Assembly: GCF_014763045.1 (NCBI RefSeq)
Contig: NZ_JACTAG010000001.1
Span: 248,001 to 312,000 of the forward strand
Length of the DNA: 64,000 nucleotides
Direction: 5' to 3'
Origin: Sulfitobacter aestuariivivens
Lineage (GTDB): Bacteria; Pseudomonadota; Alphaproteobacteria; Rhodobacterales; Rhodobacteraceae
Made by a program: the position numbers and the translations under genes. Positions 10,839 to 20,096 of this stretch are shown here, in pieces (the first letter of the stretch is position 1; each line of letters opens with the position of its first letter). The notes beneath the pieces are model-generated. The model did not search any database. It saw nothing but the letters and a program-made list of their open reading frames with translations, and was not told where the DNA came from.

Positions 10839-11234
10839 ATGAAACATTCAATCTTTCTGATATCAGCGCTGGCCTTGTTGGCAGCACCACTGTCGGCGCA
10901 AAGCTTGCGCGTCGAAAACCGCATCAATGTGAGCGCTGTCGCCGGCGGGTTTTCTGTTGCGACTGGCGGCGGATTTGGTGCGCGTGGCATGTGGTGTGGG
11001 GCAGGCGAATACGCGGCACGGGTCCAAGGTGCCTCTGGCACGACCCGGGTCTATGTGGCACAGCCACGCACCTCGGCCAATCGCGACGCGGTTGTCTTTA
11101 CCACTGACCCGGCCGGTCTGACGCCAGTGCGGGTCTTCTCTGTCGGGGCCTCCATCCGGGATGCGGGCGCAAACCTGTCTGTGGATCACGCGCGATCGTT
11201 CTGCCACGATTTCCGACTGTCGAGCGGACGATGA
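10839..11234 (+). CDS. Small secreted protein, tandem family member 2
   Basis: A 131-residue secreted protein (signal peptide MKHSIFLISALALLAAPLSA) starting 12 bases after the previous gene with a good ribosome site (AGAAAGGG). It shares RGMWCGAGEYA, VVFTTDPAGL and DHARSFCHDF with its upstream neighbour, clearly a paralogue. Two conserved Cys residues suggest a disulfide. It overlaps the third copy by four bases, so the three are probably translated from one message. Function is unknown. Confidence 0.82.
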   Translation: MKHSIFLISALALLAAPLSAQSLRVENRINVSAVAGGFSVATGGGFGARGMWCGAGEYAARVQGASGTTRVYVAQPRTSANRDAVVFTTDPAGLTPVRVFSVGASIRDAGANLSVDHARSFCHDFRLSSGR

Positions 11235-11638
11235 TGCGATTTGTCTGCGCACTGTGCTTTGGCATTCTGCCGGGTGTCCTGCCTGCCGCAACATTGGGAG
11301 AGGAAGACGGGATCACGGTCAACCGTTTGAATCAGAACGATTTTGAGGTGATTGACGGCAGCTTTTCCGGCGTGGCTGAGTATTTCTGGTGCGGTGCCGC
11401 GACCTTTGTCGAGCGTCGTAGTGGATTGCCCGGTCTGACAGAGATTTACATCAAGCAACCCATTGGCCCGAGCGTGACCACGCCGGGGCGCAAGGGAGTG
11501 GTGTATTCCTTGTCCGATGCCGGTTTGCCGCCCGGACAAGACAGTTTGACGCTGTCGCTGGATCGTGCCGGTGCGATGATGACGGCTGTGAAAGCGCGCA
11601 GTTATTGCCGTGATGCCTTTACGCGGTCGACCAAATAG
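11231..11638 (+). CDS. Small secreted protein, tandem family member 3
   Basis: A 135-residue protein with a signal peptide (MMRFVCALCFGILPGVLPAA). It is the most diverged of the three paralogues: YFWCGAATFVE replaces RGxWCxA, VYSLSDAGL replaces VFTTDPAGL, and the final Cys is kept in KARSYCRDAF. Both Cys positions survive although the sequence between has drifted, which argues for a conserved disulfide-stabilised fold. The start overlaps the stop of copy 2. Function is unknown. Confidence 0.8.
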   Translation: MMRFVCALCFGILPGVLPAATLGEEDGITVNRLNQNDFEVIDGSFSGVAEYFWCGAATFVERRSGLPGLTEIYIKQPIGPSVTTPGRKGVVYSLSDAGLPPGQDSLTLSLDRAGAMMTAVKARSYCRDAFTRSTK

Positions 11639-11680
11639 CGGCCTTGCCGGACAGTCGACAGATCGGGCACCATCACACAC

Positions 11681-12103
11681 ATGCAGACGTCCTTTCGCAT
11701 TCGTACCACAGGCCAGGGCCTATATGAGTTTACCCGTGACGCCGCAACGTGGGTTGGAGGGCAGGGGACCGGTCTGCTGACGCTGATGGTGCGGCATACC
11801 TCGGCGTCCTTGCTCATACAGGAGAATGCCGACCAGGATGTGCAGCGCGATTTGAAAAGCTATTTCGGGCGGCTGGTGCCGCCTGCGACGGATCCATCCA
11901 TGTCGTATTTGCGGCACACGATGGAGGGGCCCGACGATATGCCTGCACACATCAAGGCCGCGATGATGCCGGTCAGCCTTTCGATACCTGTGCAGGGCGG
12001 TCAGATGCAGTTGGGTACCTGGCAGGGGATCTATCTGTTTGAGCACCGCGATGCGCCGCACACCCGTCAGGTGGCGGCGCACTTTTCAGTGGATCGGCTG
12101 TAA
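11681..12103 (+). CDS. YjbQ/UPF0047 family protein
   Basis: A 140-residue cytoplasmic protein of the YjbQ (UPF0047) family. Family marks include VRHTSASLLIQENADQDVQRDL, MSYLRHTMEGPDDMPAHIKA and the C-terminal LGTWQGIYLFEHRD, with conserved His residues in the expected places. Some members show weak thiamin-phosphate synthase activity and the fold may bind a metal, but the physiological role is unsettled. It ends nine bases from the convergent dodecin gene. Confidence 0.88.
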   Translation: MQTSFRIRTTGQGLYEFTRDAATWVGGQGTGLLTLMVRHTSASLLIQENADQDVQRDLKSYFGRLVPPATDPSMSYLRHTMEGPDDMPAHIKAAMMPVSLSIPVQGGQMQLGTWQGIYLFEHRDAPHTRQVAAHFSVDRL

Positions 12104-12111
12104 TCGTGTGA

Positions 12112-12315
12112 TTAGTCGTCCAGCATGAAAGTGACCATCAGGTTCACCTGATAGTGCGAGATTTTGCCGTCTTCGATCTTGCACCGCTGTTCTTTAACCC
12201 ACGCGCTGGTCACATTGCGCAGGGTCTTGTTGGCCCGGTCAATGCCTTCCTTGACGGCGGCATCAAAGCTGTCGGGGGACGTTGCGGAAATCTCTGTTAC
12301 ACGTGCGACGCTCAT
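12112..12315 (-). CDS. Dodecin (flavin-binding protein)
   Basis: A 67-residue protein matching dodecin from end to end (VARVTEISATSPDSFDAAV, then SAWVKEQRCKIEDGKISHYQVNLMVTF). Dodecins form hollow 12-mers that bind flavins in stacked pairs around a conserved Trp (here in SAWVKEQ) and are thought to buffer free flavin. The proximity to several riboflavin genes may be coincidence. It shares strand with the SDR gene upstream, 71 bases away. Confidence 0.93.
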   Translation of the reverse strand: MSVARVTEISATSPDSFDAAVKEGIDRANKTLRNVTSAWVKEQRCKIEDGKISHYQVNLMVTFMLDD

Positions 12316-12386
12316 GGTGGTCTCCTTTGTTGGTGGGTTATTCAGGGATGCCGTGCCGCGCCCACCGCGCGGCCTGGCGATGGGTG

Positions 12387-13058
12387 TTAGCCTGTGGGCA
12401 TGAGATGAATCTCACGGATGCTGGCCCGGTCGGGCGCATCGAGCGCGTGCATCACAGCACTTGCGACATCTTCGGGCTGCAGCTTTTCAGGCTTGGCCTC
12501 ATCGAAAAAGCCGGTGTTGACCATACCGGGCGACACGACCATGCAGCGGCCCCCCCATTCTGCCATCTCGTCCGCAAGGTTGCCGGCGAAACCGTGGATG
12601 AACCATTTGGTCGCGCCATAGATCGACCCCTTGATGTGCCGCCGCCCCGCAGCAGAGCCGGTGACGACATATTGTCCCTTGTTTTTTCGCAGGTGAGGCA
12701 TTGCTGCGTGGGCCGTATAGAGCGCGCCCATGATGTTGATGTCGACCATGCCTTTCCAGTCTTCGGGGTCGCCCTTTTCCGTGCCCGGTTTGTCCGTCCC
12801 GCGCCCGGCATTGGCAAAGGCGGCATCGACGCCACCGAAGGTATCGGCCAACTGGTCGAGCGCCTTTTTCTGATCTCTGTAGTTTGTCGCGTCACCCGGC
12901 AGGACAACCGCCTGCGCACCGATATCTTTGGCAAGGCCTTCGAGGACATCCTTGCTGCGCGAGAAAAGCCCGACGTTCCAGCCTGCGGTGACGGCGGCAC
13001 GTGCGGTTGCAGCGCCAATTCCGCTGGAGGCGCCGGTGATGAAAAGCGTTCTGGCCAT
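12387..13058 (-). CDS. Short-chain dehydrogenase/reductase
   Basis: A 223-residue classical SDR. The nucleotide-binding motif TGASSGIGAATARA lies at residues 8-21, the NAG motif in AFANAGRG near 85, and the catalytic Tyr-x3-Lys in IYGATKWF near 150, with the Ser in VTGSAAG just before. These give an NAD(P)H-dependent oxidoreductase, but the substrate cannot be read from the sequence. It lies divergent from nrdR across 190 bp. Confidence 0.9.
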   Translation of the reverse strand: MARTLFITGASSGIGAATARAAVTAGWNVGLFSRSKDVLEGLAKDIGAQAVVLPGDATNYRDQKKALDQLADTFGGVDAAFANAGRGTDKPGTEKGDPEDWKGMVDINIMGALYTAHAAMPHLRKNKGQYVVTGSAAGRRHIKGSIYGATKWFIHGFAGNLADEMAEWGGRCMVVSPGMVNTGFFDEAKPEKLQPEDVASAVMHALDAPDRASIREIHLMPTG

Positions 13059-13248
13059 GATCTTCCTGTCCGTTTGAGAGTGTCAAAAGGGTAACGCGCG
13101 AACAGACCGTTGGGTTCAGGTCACATTTTCACACGCAAGATGTAGAGCCGCATTTCGCCTCTACCCAAAACCTAGAGAACCCCCTATAAGTCTGCGCAAG
13201 AGGGCGGTACGCCCCACAAGCGAGGCAGGATAGAAAAGGGGAACGGCT

Positions 13249-13716
13249 ATGCGCTGCCCATTTTGCGGAAATATTGACACCCAGGTAAAAGATAGCCGAC
13301 CCGCGGAAGACCACGTGTCTATTCGCCGTCGTCGCTTTTGTCCGGCGTGTGGCGGAAGGTTTACCACCTACGAACGCGTCCAGTTGCGTGATCTGGTGGT
13401 GATCAAGACCAGCGGCAAACGCGAAGACTTTGATCGTGACAAGTTGGAGCGATCGATCCGCATCTCGATGCAAAAGCGGCCGATTGAGCCAGATCGTATC
13501 GACCAGATGATTTCGGGCATTGTCCGGCGACTTGAAAGCATGGGCGAGACGGATATCAACTCCAAGCAGATCGGTGAGATCGTGATGGAGGCTCTGGCCC
13601 GGATCGATACGGTTGCCTATGTTCGTTTTGCCAGTGTTTACAAGAACTTCCAGGCGGCTGACGATTTCGACAAGTTCGTGCAGGAACTGCGGCCCGAACA
13701 GCCCAACGAGGAGTGA
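13249..13716 (+). CDS. nrdR: Transcriptional repressor NrdR
   Basis: Global repressor of ribonucleotide reductase genes, 155 residues. The N-terminal zinc ribbon has the paired motifs MRCPFCG and FCPACGGRF. An ATP-cone domain follows, through which (d)ATP levels control DNA binding in the family. The RBS is AAAAGGGG before the ATG. It overlaps ribD by four bases (stop TGA within GTGA), the common nrdR-ribD arrangement. Confidence 0.96.
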   Translation: MRCPFCGNIDTQVKDSRPAEDHVSIRRRRFCPACGGRFTTYERVQLRDLVVIKTSGKREDFDRDKLERSIRISMQKRPIEPDRIDQMISGIVRRLESMGETDINSKQIGEIVMEALARIDTVAYVRFASVYKNFQAADDFDKFVQELRPEQPNEE

Positions 13717-14801
13717 GCGACAGCCGCTTCATGACGCTGGCCCTGTCTTTGGGCCAGCGCGGGCAGGGCCGCACATGGCCCAACCCGGCAGTCGGATGTG
13801 TCATTGTCAAAGAGGGTCGGATCATCGGGCGCGGCTGGACCCAGCCCGGTGGCAGGCCGCACGCGGAAACCCAGGCATTGGCGCAAGCCGGGCAAGGTGC
13901 GTATGGGGCTACGGCCTATGTCACGCTTGAACCCTGTGCCCATCACGGCCAGACCCCCCCCTGTGCAGAGGCATTGATCACCGCAGGCGTCGCGCGCGTT
14001 GTTGTGGCCCTGACGGATCCGGATCCGCGGGTCAGTGGTAAAGGGCTGACGATGTTGCGCGATGCAGGGATCGCGATCACCACCGAGGTTTGTGCGGCGC
14101 GCGCGCGCCGGGATCTGTTGGGGTTTTTGCTGCGCAACGAGGTTGGGCGGCCTGCGCTGACGCTCAAGCTCGCCGCGTCCTTTGACGGCCGGATTGCGAC
14201 CGGAAGCGGAGAGAGCCAGTGGATCACAGGGCCAGAGGCCCGTCGACTAGTGCACGCCATGCGCGCCAGTCATGACGCGGTGATGGTCGGCGGAGGGACA
14301 GCGCGCAAGGACGATCCCAGCCTGACGGTTCGTGATATGGGGATCAGCCACCAGCCCGCGCGGGTTGTGATTTCTCGTCGGTTGGACTTGCCGTTGATGG
14401 GGAAACTGGCCCGCACCGCATCTGACACGCCGGTGATCCTGTGTTGTGGCCATGATGCGGACAAGACGTTGATGCGGACATGGACCGATTTGGGGGCCAC
14501 CTTGCTGCCCTGTGCGGCCACGGCGGGCCAACTTGATGCAACTGATGTCATGCATCAATTGGCCAGTCACGGTTTGACACGGGTGTTTTGTGAAGGCGGT
14601 GGCGCGCTGGCGGCGTCTTTAATCGAAGCCGATCTGGTCGATCATCTTATCGGATTTACCGCAGGAGTGGTGATCGGGGCAGAGGGGCGGCCGGGGATCG
14701 GTGCGCTGGGTATCGCCAACCTGTCACAGGCGCCGCGATTTGATTTGCGCGAGACGCGAACTGTGGGCGCAGATACCCTGCACGTCTGGGACCGCCTTTA
14801 G
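13713..14801 (+). CDS. ribD: Bifunctional riboflavin deaminase/reductase
   Basis: Catalyses the second and third steps of riboflavin synthesis: deamination of diaminohydroxyphosphoribosylaminopyrimidine, then NADPH reduction of the sugar. The 362 residues comprise an N-terminal cytidine-deaminase-like domain with the zinc motif PHAETQAL and [13 protein letters not shown], and a C-terminal reductase beginning near [30 protein letters not shown] start overlapping nrdR. Its 3' end overlaps the convergent kpsC end by four bases. Confidence 0.96.
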   Translation: MSDSRFMTLALSLGQRGQGRTWPNPAVGCVIVKEGRIIGRGWTQPGGRPHAETQALAQAGQGAYGATAYVTLEPCAHHGQTPPCAEALITAGVARVVVALTDPDPRVSGKGLTMLRDAGIAITTEVCAARARRDLLGFLLRNEVGRPALTLKLAASFDGRIATGSGESQWITGPEARRLVHAMRASHDAVMVGGGTARKDDPSLTVRDMGISHQPARVVISRRLDLPLMGKLARTASDTPVILCCGHDADKTLMRTWTDLGATLLPCAATAGQLDATDVMHQLASHGLTRVFCEGGGALAASLIEADLVDHLIGFTAGVVIGAEGRPGIGALGIANLSQAPRFDLRETRTVGADTLHVWDRL

Positions 14802-16834
14802 CCACGGCGCCAGAGGTGGGCCTGACTGGCAAAGACACCCTGAAGTTTCGAAAGCAGGCGGTTGCCAGTGTCGGGGTGGGGGACATCGCCCGTTGCCAGC
14901 CGATCCACCACAACCTCTACCGGACAGGCCAGCCCGGTTCGGGGATCCAGATAGCGCGGGTAGTCGATCAGCGCTGCATGCACCAGCCCGTCGAGCGTGG
15001 GCTGAGCACGCCTGCGGGGGGGCACGTCGCCCAGATCTTCGGTCAGGCCCCATCCCGCGTAAAACGGCACGCCGAGGGTGGTGACCGAGACACCGCGCAG
15101 CAGTGCTTCAAAGCCAAGGAGCGATGTCATGGTCCAGACGGCATCGACCTTGCCTAGCAGTGCCACCGGGTCGGCCCGTTCCACCACATGATCGGCCATC
15201 TGCGTGGCATCGATGGCTCCTTTGCGCAGACCTGCCTCCACATCCGGATGGGGTTTGTAAAGGATCACAGCGTCGGGGTTGGCGGCGCGTGCCGCCTGCA
15301 GCAAGGCAAGGTTTGTCGACACCGCATCGGTGCCCTTGAGGATAGACGCATCGTCTTCAACCTGCCCGGGGACCAGAATGCGCCTGCCTGCCCGGAGTCC
15401 GTCAAGTTCAGGATCGCCGCCAAGATTGTATTTGCTGACCCCTTGGGCCGACAGCGTCTCGATCAAGTGGCGGGCGCGTCTTTGCTGGTCGGGGCGCAGG
15501 GTGGCGCGGGCTGCGATCCACTTTTCCAAACGGCTGGGCGTGCCGGGGTCGTAGTAAATGCCCAGATCGTCACACACCAGTGACAGGGGGGGGACCAGCT
15601 CTGCCCCGAGCCCTTTCGAGCGCAAAAATCCATCCTCGACACGCAGGGCATCGGCATGACCGACGTCGGCCTTGCCAGCCCAGACCATCCAGGGTTTTTC
15701 CTTTGCGCGCGCTTTTGCGGGGTGGTCCTCAAAAACGATGGGCTTCACGCTGCCAAAGAAGCGTTGCAATGGCTTGCGCTTCCAAAGCCGCATGTCAGAG
15801 GCGACCCAGCCATGGCGATCTTCGCGCCAGGCCCGGGCCTGCGCGGCGAACCCTTCGATGGCATCCTCAAGCGGGCACAATTGGTCCCGGTAGGGATCAT
15901 GCCACGTAGGATAAAGGATCATTGCAGCCGCAAACAACTGCGCGCGCGTGAGCGTGCGCTGGCGGCGCTGGACGGGGAATTCATCTGCTGTCAGCCCCCA
16001 TCCCGCATAAAATGGCTGCCCAAAGACCCGTGGCTTGTGGCCTGCGAAAATCGCCTCGAACCCAAGTTGAGAAGAGACAGTGTAGACACCGACGGCGCCA
16101 TCAAACAATGTCCAAGGACTGATCGGATCACTGAGAAGTGAAATTCGGTCATTGACCACTTCCGCGCCTAAATGCCCGTCGCGAAAGCCCTTGGCGGTTT
16201 CGGGGTGTGTCTTGATGATAACCCGTGCGCCGGGGTGCTCTTCCTGAGCAAAGACCAGCATTTCAAGAAACCGGCCCAGATCTGCCCCCGATGCGGTGAC
16301 AGACGCATCGCCCAGCGTCTGATCGATGACCAGCACATAGCCGGGCTCTGGCGCGGGCGCCAGCGTGTCGACGGCGGCGTATTTGGTCAGGTGCGCCTCA
16401 GCCATGCGCGCGATGGCGCCGCGCGCACGGTTCAGGAGGGCCGTGTCATCCAGCGGATGTTCAGCCAACAGGATTTCGAGGTCAGAGGGTTGGGCAGGGT
16501 CAAAATGGACCCCACGGTGATCAATCAGCAGACCAAGCGGTGGCGCGCCGCTGCGGCCGGGATGCAGGGAGCGCAAAAATGCGTCCTCGACGCGGACCAC
16601 TGGCACCTCGCGCTGTGCGGCGACCTTCAGCCCCCGGTGTGCGGTGGGTGAGTTGCCCCAGACGGCGACGGCGTCCCCGATCTTGGGCATGCCGAGATGA
16701 AGCGAATAGCCCGCAAGCTGCAGGATCCGGCGCACGCGGCGTTGGGTCAGAAAACCGCCGTTATACGTAAAAAGCCGCCGGACCTTCTCAGGACCGGCGG
16801 CGGGGGTGTCATATATCTCAGGCCCTAAGCCCAT
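14798..16834 (-). CDS. kpsC: Capsular polysaccharide linker Kdo transferase KpsC
   Basis: A 678-residue protein with two tandem related halves, as in KpsC, which extends the poly-Kdo linker joining group 2-type capsules to lyso-phosphatidylglycerol. Repeated signatures appear once per half: VEDAFLRSLHPG / VEDGFLRSKGLG, KTHPETAKGFRDG / KPHPDVEAGLRKG, YTVSSQLGFEAIFAG / WTMTSLLGFEALLRG, and PFYAGWGLT in both. It acts at the cytoplasmic face of the inner membrane. It starts four bases after the export lipoprotein gene, so kpsS, the OPX protein and kpsC are probably one minus-strand unit. No ABC transporter genes lie in the window. Confidence 0.92.
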   Translation of the reverse strand: MGLGPEIYDTPAAGPEKVRRLFTYNGGFLTQRRVRRILQLAGYSLHLGMPKIGDAVAVWGNSPTAHRGLKVAAQREVPVVRVEDAFLRSLHPGRSGAPPLGLLIDHRGVHFDPAQPSDLEILLAEHPLDDTALLNRARGAIARMAEAHLTKYAAVDTLAPAPEPGYVLVIDQTLGDASVTASGADLGRFLEMLVFAQEEHPGARVIIKTHPETAKGFRDGHLGAEVVNDRISLLSDPISPWTLFDGAVGVYTVSSQLGFEAIFAGHKPRVFGQPFYAGWGLTADEFPVQRRQRTLTRAQLFAAAMILYPTWHDPYRDQLCPLEDAIEGFAAQARAWREDRHGWVASDMRLWKRKPLQRFFGSVKPIVFEDHPAKARAKEKPWMVWAGKADVGHADALRVEDGFLRSKGLGAELVPPLSLVCDDLGIYYDPGTPSRLEKWIAARATLRPDQQRRARHLIETLSAQGVSKYNLGGDPELDGLRAGRRILVPGQVEDDASILKGTDAVSTNLALLQAARAANPDAVILYKPHPDVEAGLRKGAIDATQMADHVVERADPVALLGKVDAVWTMTSLLGFEALLRGVSVTTLGVPFYAGWGLTEDLGDVPPRRRAQPTLDGLVHAALIDYPRYLDPRTGLACPVEVVVDRLATGDVPHPDTGNRLLSKLQGVFASQAHLWRRG

Positions 16835-16838
16835 GCGC

Positions 16839-17969
16839 CTATTCGGTCACCGCGGTGATGCTGGCAGCCGAGCTTGCGGTGCCGGTGATGGCAGTGATGA
16901 CCTTGCTCCATTGGGTGAAGGGGGCTTCGGTCACATACAGCGTGTCGCCATCACGAATGACGAAATCGCGCGCCATGAACATGCCGTTGGGCTGCGTCAG
17001 GTCCAGCACGTAAACCATGCGCTGTGCGCCTACCAGATCGGCACGGCCGAGCACCTGATTGGCAATATCCTGCGGTTCATTGCGGAAAACAAACACGCCC
17101 GTGGGATCCGCGCTGCTGGCGCTAAGCCCGCCAACCTGTGCGATCCCCTCAATAGCGGAAAGCGTCTGGGTTTCGAACGGCACCAGGGCCTGCCCGCCTG
17201 TCGCGCCAAGGGCGGTGAAGGACCGGGTGTCTTCCTCGACCAGAATTTGATCGCCGCCGCGCAGGGCGATGTCCAATTGCGGGTTCTTGTACAGATCGTT
17301 GAACCAGATCTTGTCGCGCATGTTGCCGCGCACAACGGTGACCTGGGCGATTTCCGGCTCAATCGTTACGCCGCCCGCGCGCGCCAGCATCGTGCCAAGC
17401 GTGCGGGTGGGGCGTTCGATGGGATAGACACCGGCGGCACCTACCGACCCGATCAGCGCCACGGTTGACCCGTCACCCGCCGCGCGGCGCACTTCGACCT
17501 GAGGGTCTGGCGTTTGCTCGCCCAATTTATCGGTGATGATGCGACGGATGCCGTTTGGTGTATTGCCCGCAGCCTTGATACGGCCAGCGTAGGGGATGAA
17601 GATGAACCCGGCGCCATCGACCTGTACTTCCTCCAGGAGCGTCGCAGGCGCGCCTTCGACACCCAAAAGCGGATCATCGACATTCTCATAAACGGTGATG
17701 CCCAGCACGTCGCCGGGGCGGATCACATCCGACCCCAATTGTGCGGCATTCTTGAAGCTGTCGGAAAATCCAAGGGCGGGGACCACGGCGGTTGCGCGAG
17801 TGACCCTGTCATTGACCGAGACAACAAAAGCGTCGCCCTGCTGCTGGACCGAGCCTGAATATATCTGACGTTTGTTGGGACCCACCTGCGGCAATCCACA
17901 TGAGGATATGACGGCCAACGCCGCCACTGCTGCGATGGGGCGCGCCCACCGGAAAACTAGGGATTTCAC
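16839..17969 (-). CDS. Polysaccharide export outer-membrane lipoprotein (OPX/Wza-KpsD type)
   Basis: A 376-residue protein with a lipoprotein signal peptide ending in VISSC (Cys24). The polysaccharide export (PES) domain follows (DVIRPGDVLGITVYEN, then EVQVDGAGFIFIPYAGRIKAAG) and then SLBB-like repeats (VALIGSVGAAGVYPIERPTRTLGTMLARAGG and DIALRGGDQILVEED). Such proteins form the periplasm-spanning outer-membrane channel for capsule export. The position between kpsS and kpsC supports a capsule role. Confidence 0.92.
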   Translation of the reverse strand: MKSLVFRWARPIAAVAALAVISSCGLPQVGPNKRQIYSGSVQQQGDAFVVSVNDRVTRATAVVPALGFSDSFKNAAQLGSDVIRPGDVLGITVYENVDDPLLGVEGAPATLLEEVQVDGAGFIFIPYAGRIKAAGNTPNGIRRIITDKLGEQTPDPQVEVRRAAGDGSTVALIGSVGAAGVYPIERPTRTLGTMLARAGGVTIEPEIAQVTVVRGNMRDKIWFNDLYKNPQLDIALRGGDQILVEEDTRSFTALGATGGQALVPFETQTLSAIEGIAQVGGLSASSADPTGVFVFRNEPQDIANQVLGRADLVGAQRMVYVLDLTQPNGMFMARDFVIRDGDTLYVTEAPFTQWSKVITAITGTASSAASITAVTE

Positions 17970-18085
17970 TGCCCGGTCTCCTCGACCTGTTCAACTCTGC
18001 CTCGGTATTCGCCGATTTTTCCGGCGTATTTTGTCGAACGCTATCGCAGGTTTTGTAGAAAATCCAGCGTTTTGCGCGGGCAAGC

Positions 18086-19378
18086 TCAGGTCACGACGCG
18101 CAACTGTTGCCTTGGGGCCGCGGTGCCTGTGGCGAAGGCATCATAGGGATCTTCCGCACTTAGCATCATGTCCACCACGTGTCGCAACAGCTGTCTGCGC
18201 CCGCGTGCGGCATAATACCCGCCGGGAAGCTGCGAGGTTTCAAGCAGATAACGGCGATAGTCTTTGTAGGCGCGATTGTCGGGACGGCTGGGGGTTGCAA
18301 AGAATTCTGCCAGGGGCTGGTCGGAGACAAATTCAGGTTGCGCATAGACGGCCCGCCCGAAAACCTTGAGCGGGATGCCGCGCCAGAGCACCTGTTGGCC
18401 TGCGGTAGAGTTCACGGTGACGGCTGTGCGCGCGTCGTTGAGAAGCTGCGCCAGCTTGCCGCCGCGCACATAATGGACCCGGTCGGCCACGCCGTGCTGG
18501 CGCGCCAGACGGCGCAGGTCACGGCGGACCGGCACGCGGCCGTCTTCCAGCGGGTGCGCCTTGACCACCAGATGGTGGTGGCGCGGGGCACCTTGTGCAA
18601 AACCCTCGATTACCACTTCCAGAAAATCGGACATCGTCTTGAACGGCGAATGCATCTGGAAAGAGCTGTCGTGCTCTAGCTGCAAAAGGGCAAGATGGTA
18701 GGGGAACCCCCCCAACCTGATGCGCAGCGTGGAAATGATACGATCCGCGGCAAGGGCGGGTCCCAAGAACAGGCGTTTGACGTAAAGCTGAAATTCCTTG
18801 CTGACGCTCAATGATCGATGCGGGCGAAAGTTGCGATAATCGCCGTTCCGGAACATCACGAACCAGTGGTAGAGCGCGCCGTAGAACACATGATGGCGCA
18901 TGTCGCCCCAATGGGCCGGGGGCAGGGGCGCTTCCATATCTGATTGCGCCAGGGCGTGCTGCATCTGCGGGATGCTCATCTCCATCAGGCGCGAGTTGCC
19001 GTTGGAGCCGTCCCTTTCGTAGGTGACCCAATAGGGGCGCATGTAGCCCTCTTCGAACACATGCACAGACAATCCTTGTTCTTGTGCTTCTTTTATGGCC
19101 TCGGCATGGATCGGCCGGGTATCGCCATAAAGAACGATGTCGGTGATGCCCTTGTCGGTGATCAGGTTCAGAAAGGTTTCGCGCCACTCTGATGCCGTGC
19201 CGCGAAAGGGTATGTAGCTGCGCGGATGGAACCAGAAGGCCCGGTCGCCCGCGTTAAAGCCCACACGCCACACTTCGGCCCCTGCCAGCCGCAGCATCTT
19301 GCCCAGCCGGTTGAAGAAGGGTCCATGTGGCCCTTGCAGGAACAAAAACACCCGCTCTTCTGGGGGCCGTGTGGTCAT
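18086..19378 (-). CDS. kpsS: Capsule Kdo transferase KpsS
   Basis: The 430-residue capsule protein that in studied systems adds the first Kdo to lyso-phosphatidylglycerol. Marks include VFLFLQGPHGPFFNRLGKMLRLAG at the start, VFEEGYMRPYWVTYERDGSNGNS, HHHLVVKAHPLEDGR and the nucleotide-sugar region TVNSTAGQQVLWRGIPLKVFGRAVY. The reading frame is open to 19768, but that part overlaps ribE on the other strand and is unlike the family, so the ATG at 19378 is used. Divergent from ribE. With the next two genes it gives initiation (KpsS), extension (KpsC) and export. Confidence 0.93.
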   Translation of the reverse strand: MTTRPPEERVFLFLQGPHGPFFNRLGKMLRLAGAEVWRVGFNAGDRAFWFHPRSYIPFRGTASEWRETFLNLITDKGITDIVLYGDTRPIHAEAIKEAQEQGLSVHVFEEGYMRPYWVTYERDGSNGNSRLMEMSIPQMQHALAQSDMEAPLPPAHWGDMRHHVFYGALYHWFVMFRNGDYRNFRPHRSLSVSKEFQLYVKRLFLGPALAADRIISTLRIRLGGFPYHLALLQLEHDSSFQMHSPFKTMSDFLEVVIEGFAQGAPRHHHLVVKAHPLEDGRVPVRRDLRRLARQHGVADRVHYVRGGKLAQLLNDARTAVTVNSTAGQQVLWRGIPLKVFGRAVYAQPEFVSDQPLAEFFATPSRPDNRAYKDYRRYLLETSQLPGGYYAARGRRQLLRHVVDMMLSAEDPYDAFATGTAAPRQQLRVVT

Positions 19379-19508
19379 CGGTGTCCTTTGTTGGCGTGTC
19401 TTTGCAGGTACAGGACCATAAAAGCTGGGCGAAATTGTGGCCCATGCCCCTCTTGTCAGAGGCGCGGGCGAGGGGTACGTCCCTATGAGGATAGGGGAAA
19501 AGACGCTT

Positions 19509-20096
19509 ATGTTCACGGGGATAATCACCGATATCGGCACCGTCTTGGCGGTTGAACAGGAAGGCGATCTGCGGGCGCGTATCCGGACAGGGTATGACAC
19601 GGCCAGCATCGATATGGGCGCCTCCATTGCCAGCGATGGCGTGTGTCTGACCGTCGTGGGCCTAGGCGAGGACTGGTACGAGGTCCAGATCAGCGCGGAA
19701 ACGGTTGAAAAGACGAACCTGGATGGCTGGGTTGCCGGCACACGGCTAAACCTTGAGCGCGCGCTCAAAGTTGGGGACGAATTGGGCGGTCACATCGTAT
19801 CGGGCCATGTCGATGGCGTGGCAGAGGTTGTGGCCATGCAGGATGAAGGCGACAGCACCCGCGTCACCTTGCGCGCGCCCGAAGCACTGGCGCGGTTTAT
19901 CGCACCCAAAGGATCAGTGGCGCTGAACGGGACCTCCCTCACCGTGAACGCGGTCGAGGGCTGCGACTTTGGCATCAATTTCATTCCGCACACCAAGGAA
20001 GTCACCACATGGGGTGATGTGGCGGTAGGTGATCGGATCAATCTGGAGATTGACACGCTGGCCCGTTACGTCGCGCGTCTGGCAGAGATGTCATGA
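19509..20096 (+). CDS. ribE: Riboflavin synthase, alpha chain
   Basis: Catalyses the last step, dismutation of two 6,7-dimethyl-8-ribityllumazines to riboflavin. At 195 residues it contains two lumazine-binding repeats, beginning MFTGIITDIGTV and GHIVSGHVDGVAEV. The ATG at 19509 with AGGGGAAA at 19493-19500 was preferred to upstream in-frame codons because family members begin MFTGI. It stands apart from ribBX-ribH by 278 bp. Confidence 0.95.
   Translation: MFTGIITDIGTVLAVEQEGDLRARIRTGYDTASIDMGASIASDGVCLTVVGLGEDWYEVQISAETVEKTNLDGWVAGTRLNLERALKVGDELGGHIVSGHVDGVAEVVAMQDEGDSTRVTLRAPEALARFIAPKGSVALNGTSLTVNAVEGCDFGINFIPHTKEVTTWGDVAVGDRINLEIDTLARYVARLAEMS

Noticed and set aside
12282..13094. Plus-strand frame of 270 codons over the SDR gene
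   Set aside because: Antisense shadow of a complete SDR with all catalytic motifs on the minus strand.
18086..19768. KpsS as a 560-residue protein
   Set aside because: The first 130 codons overlap ribE and its promoter and are unlike KpsS. The ATG at 19378 gives the family N-terminus.
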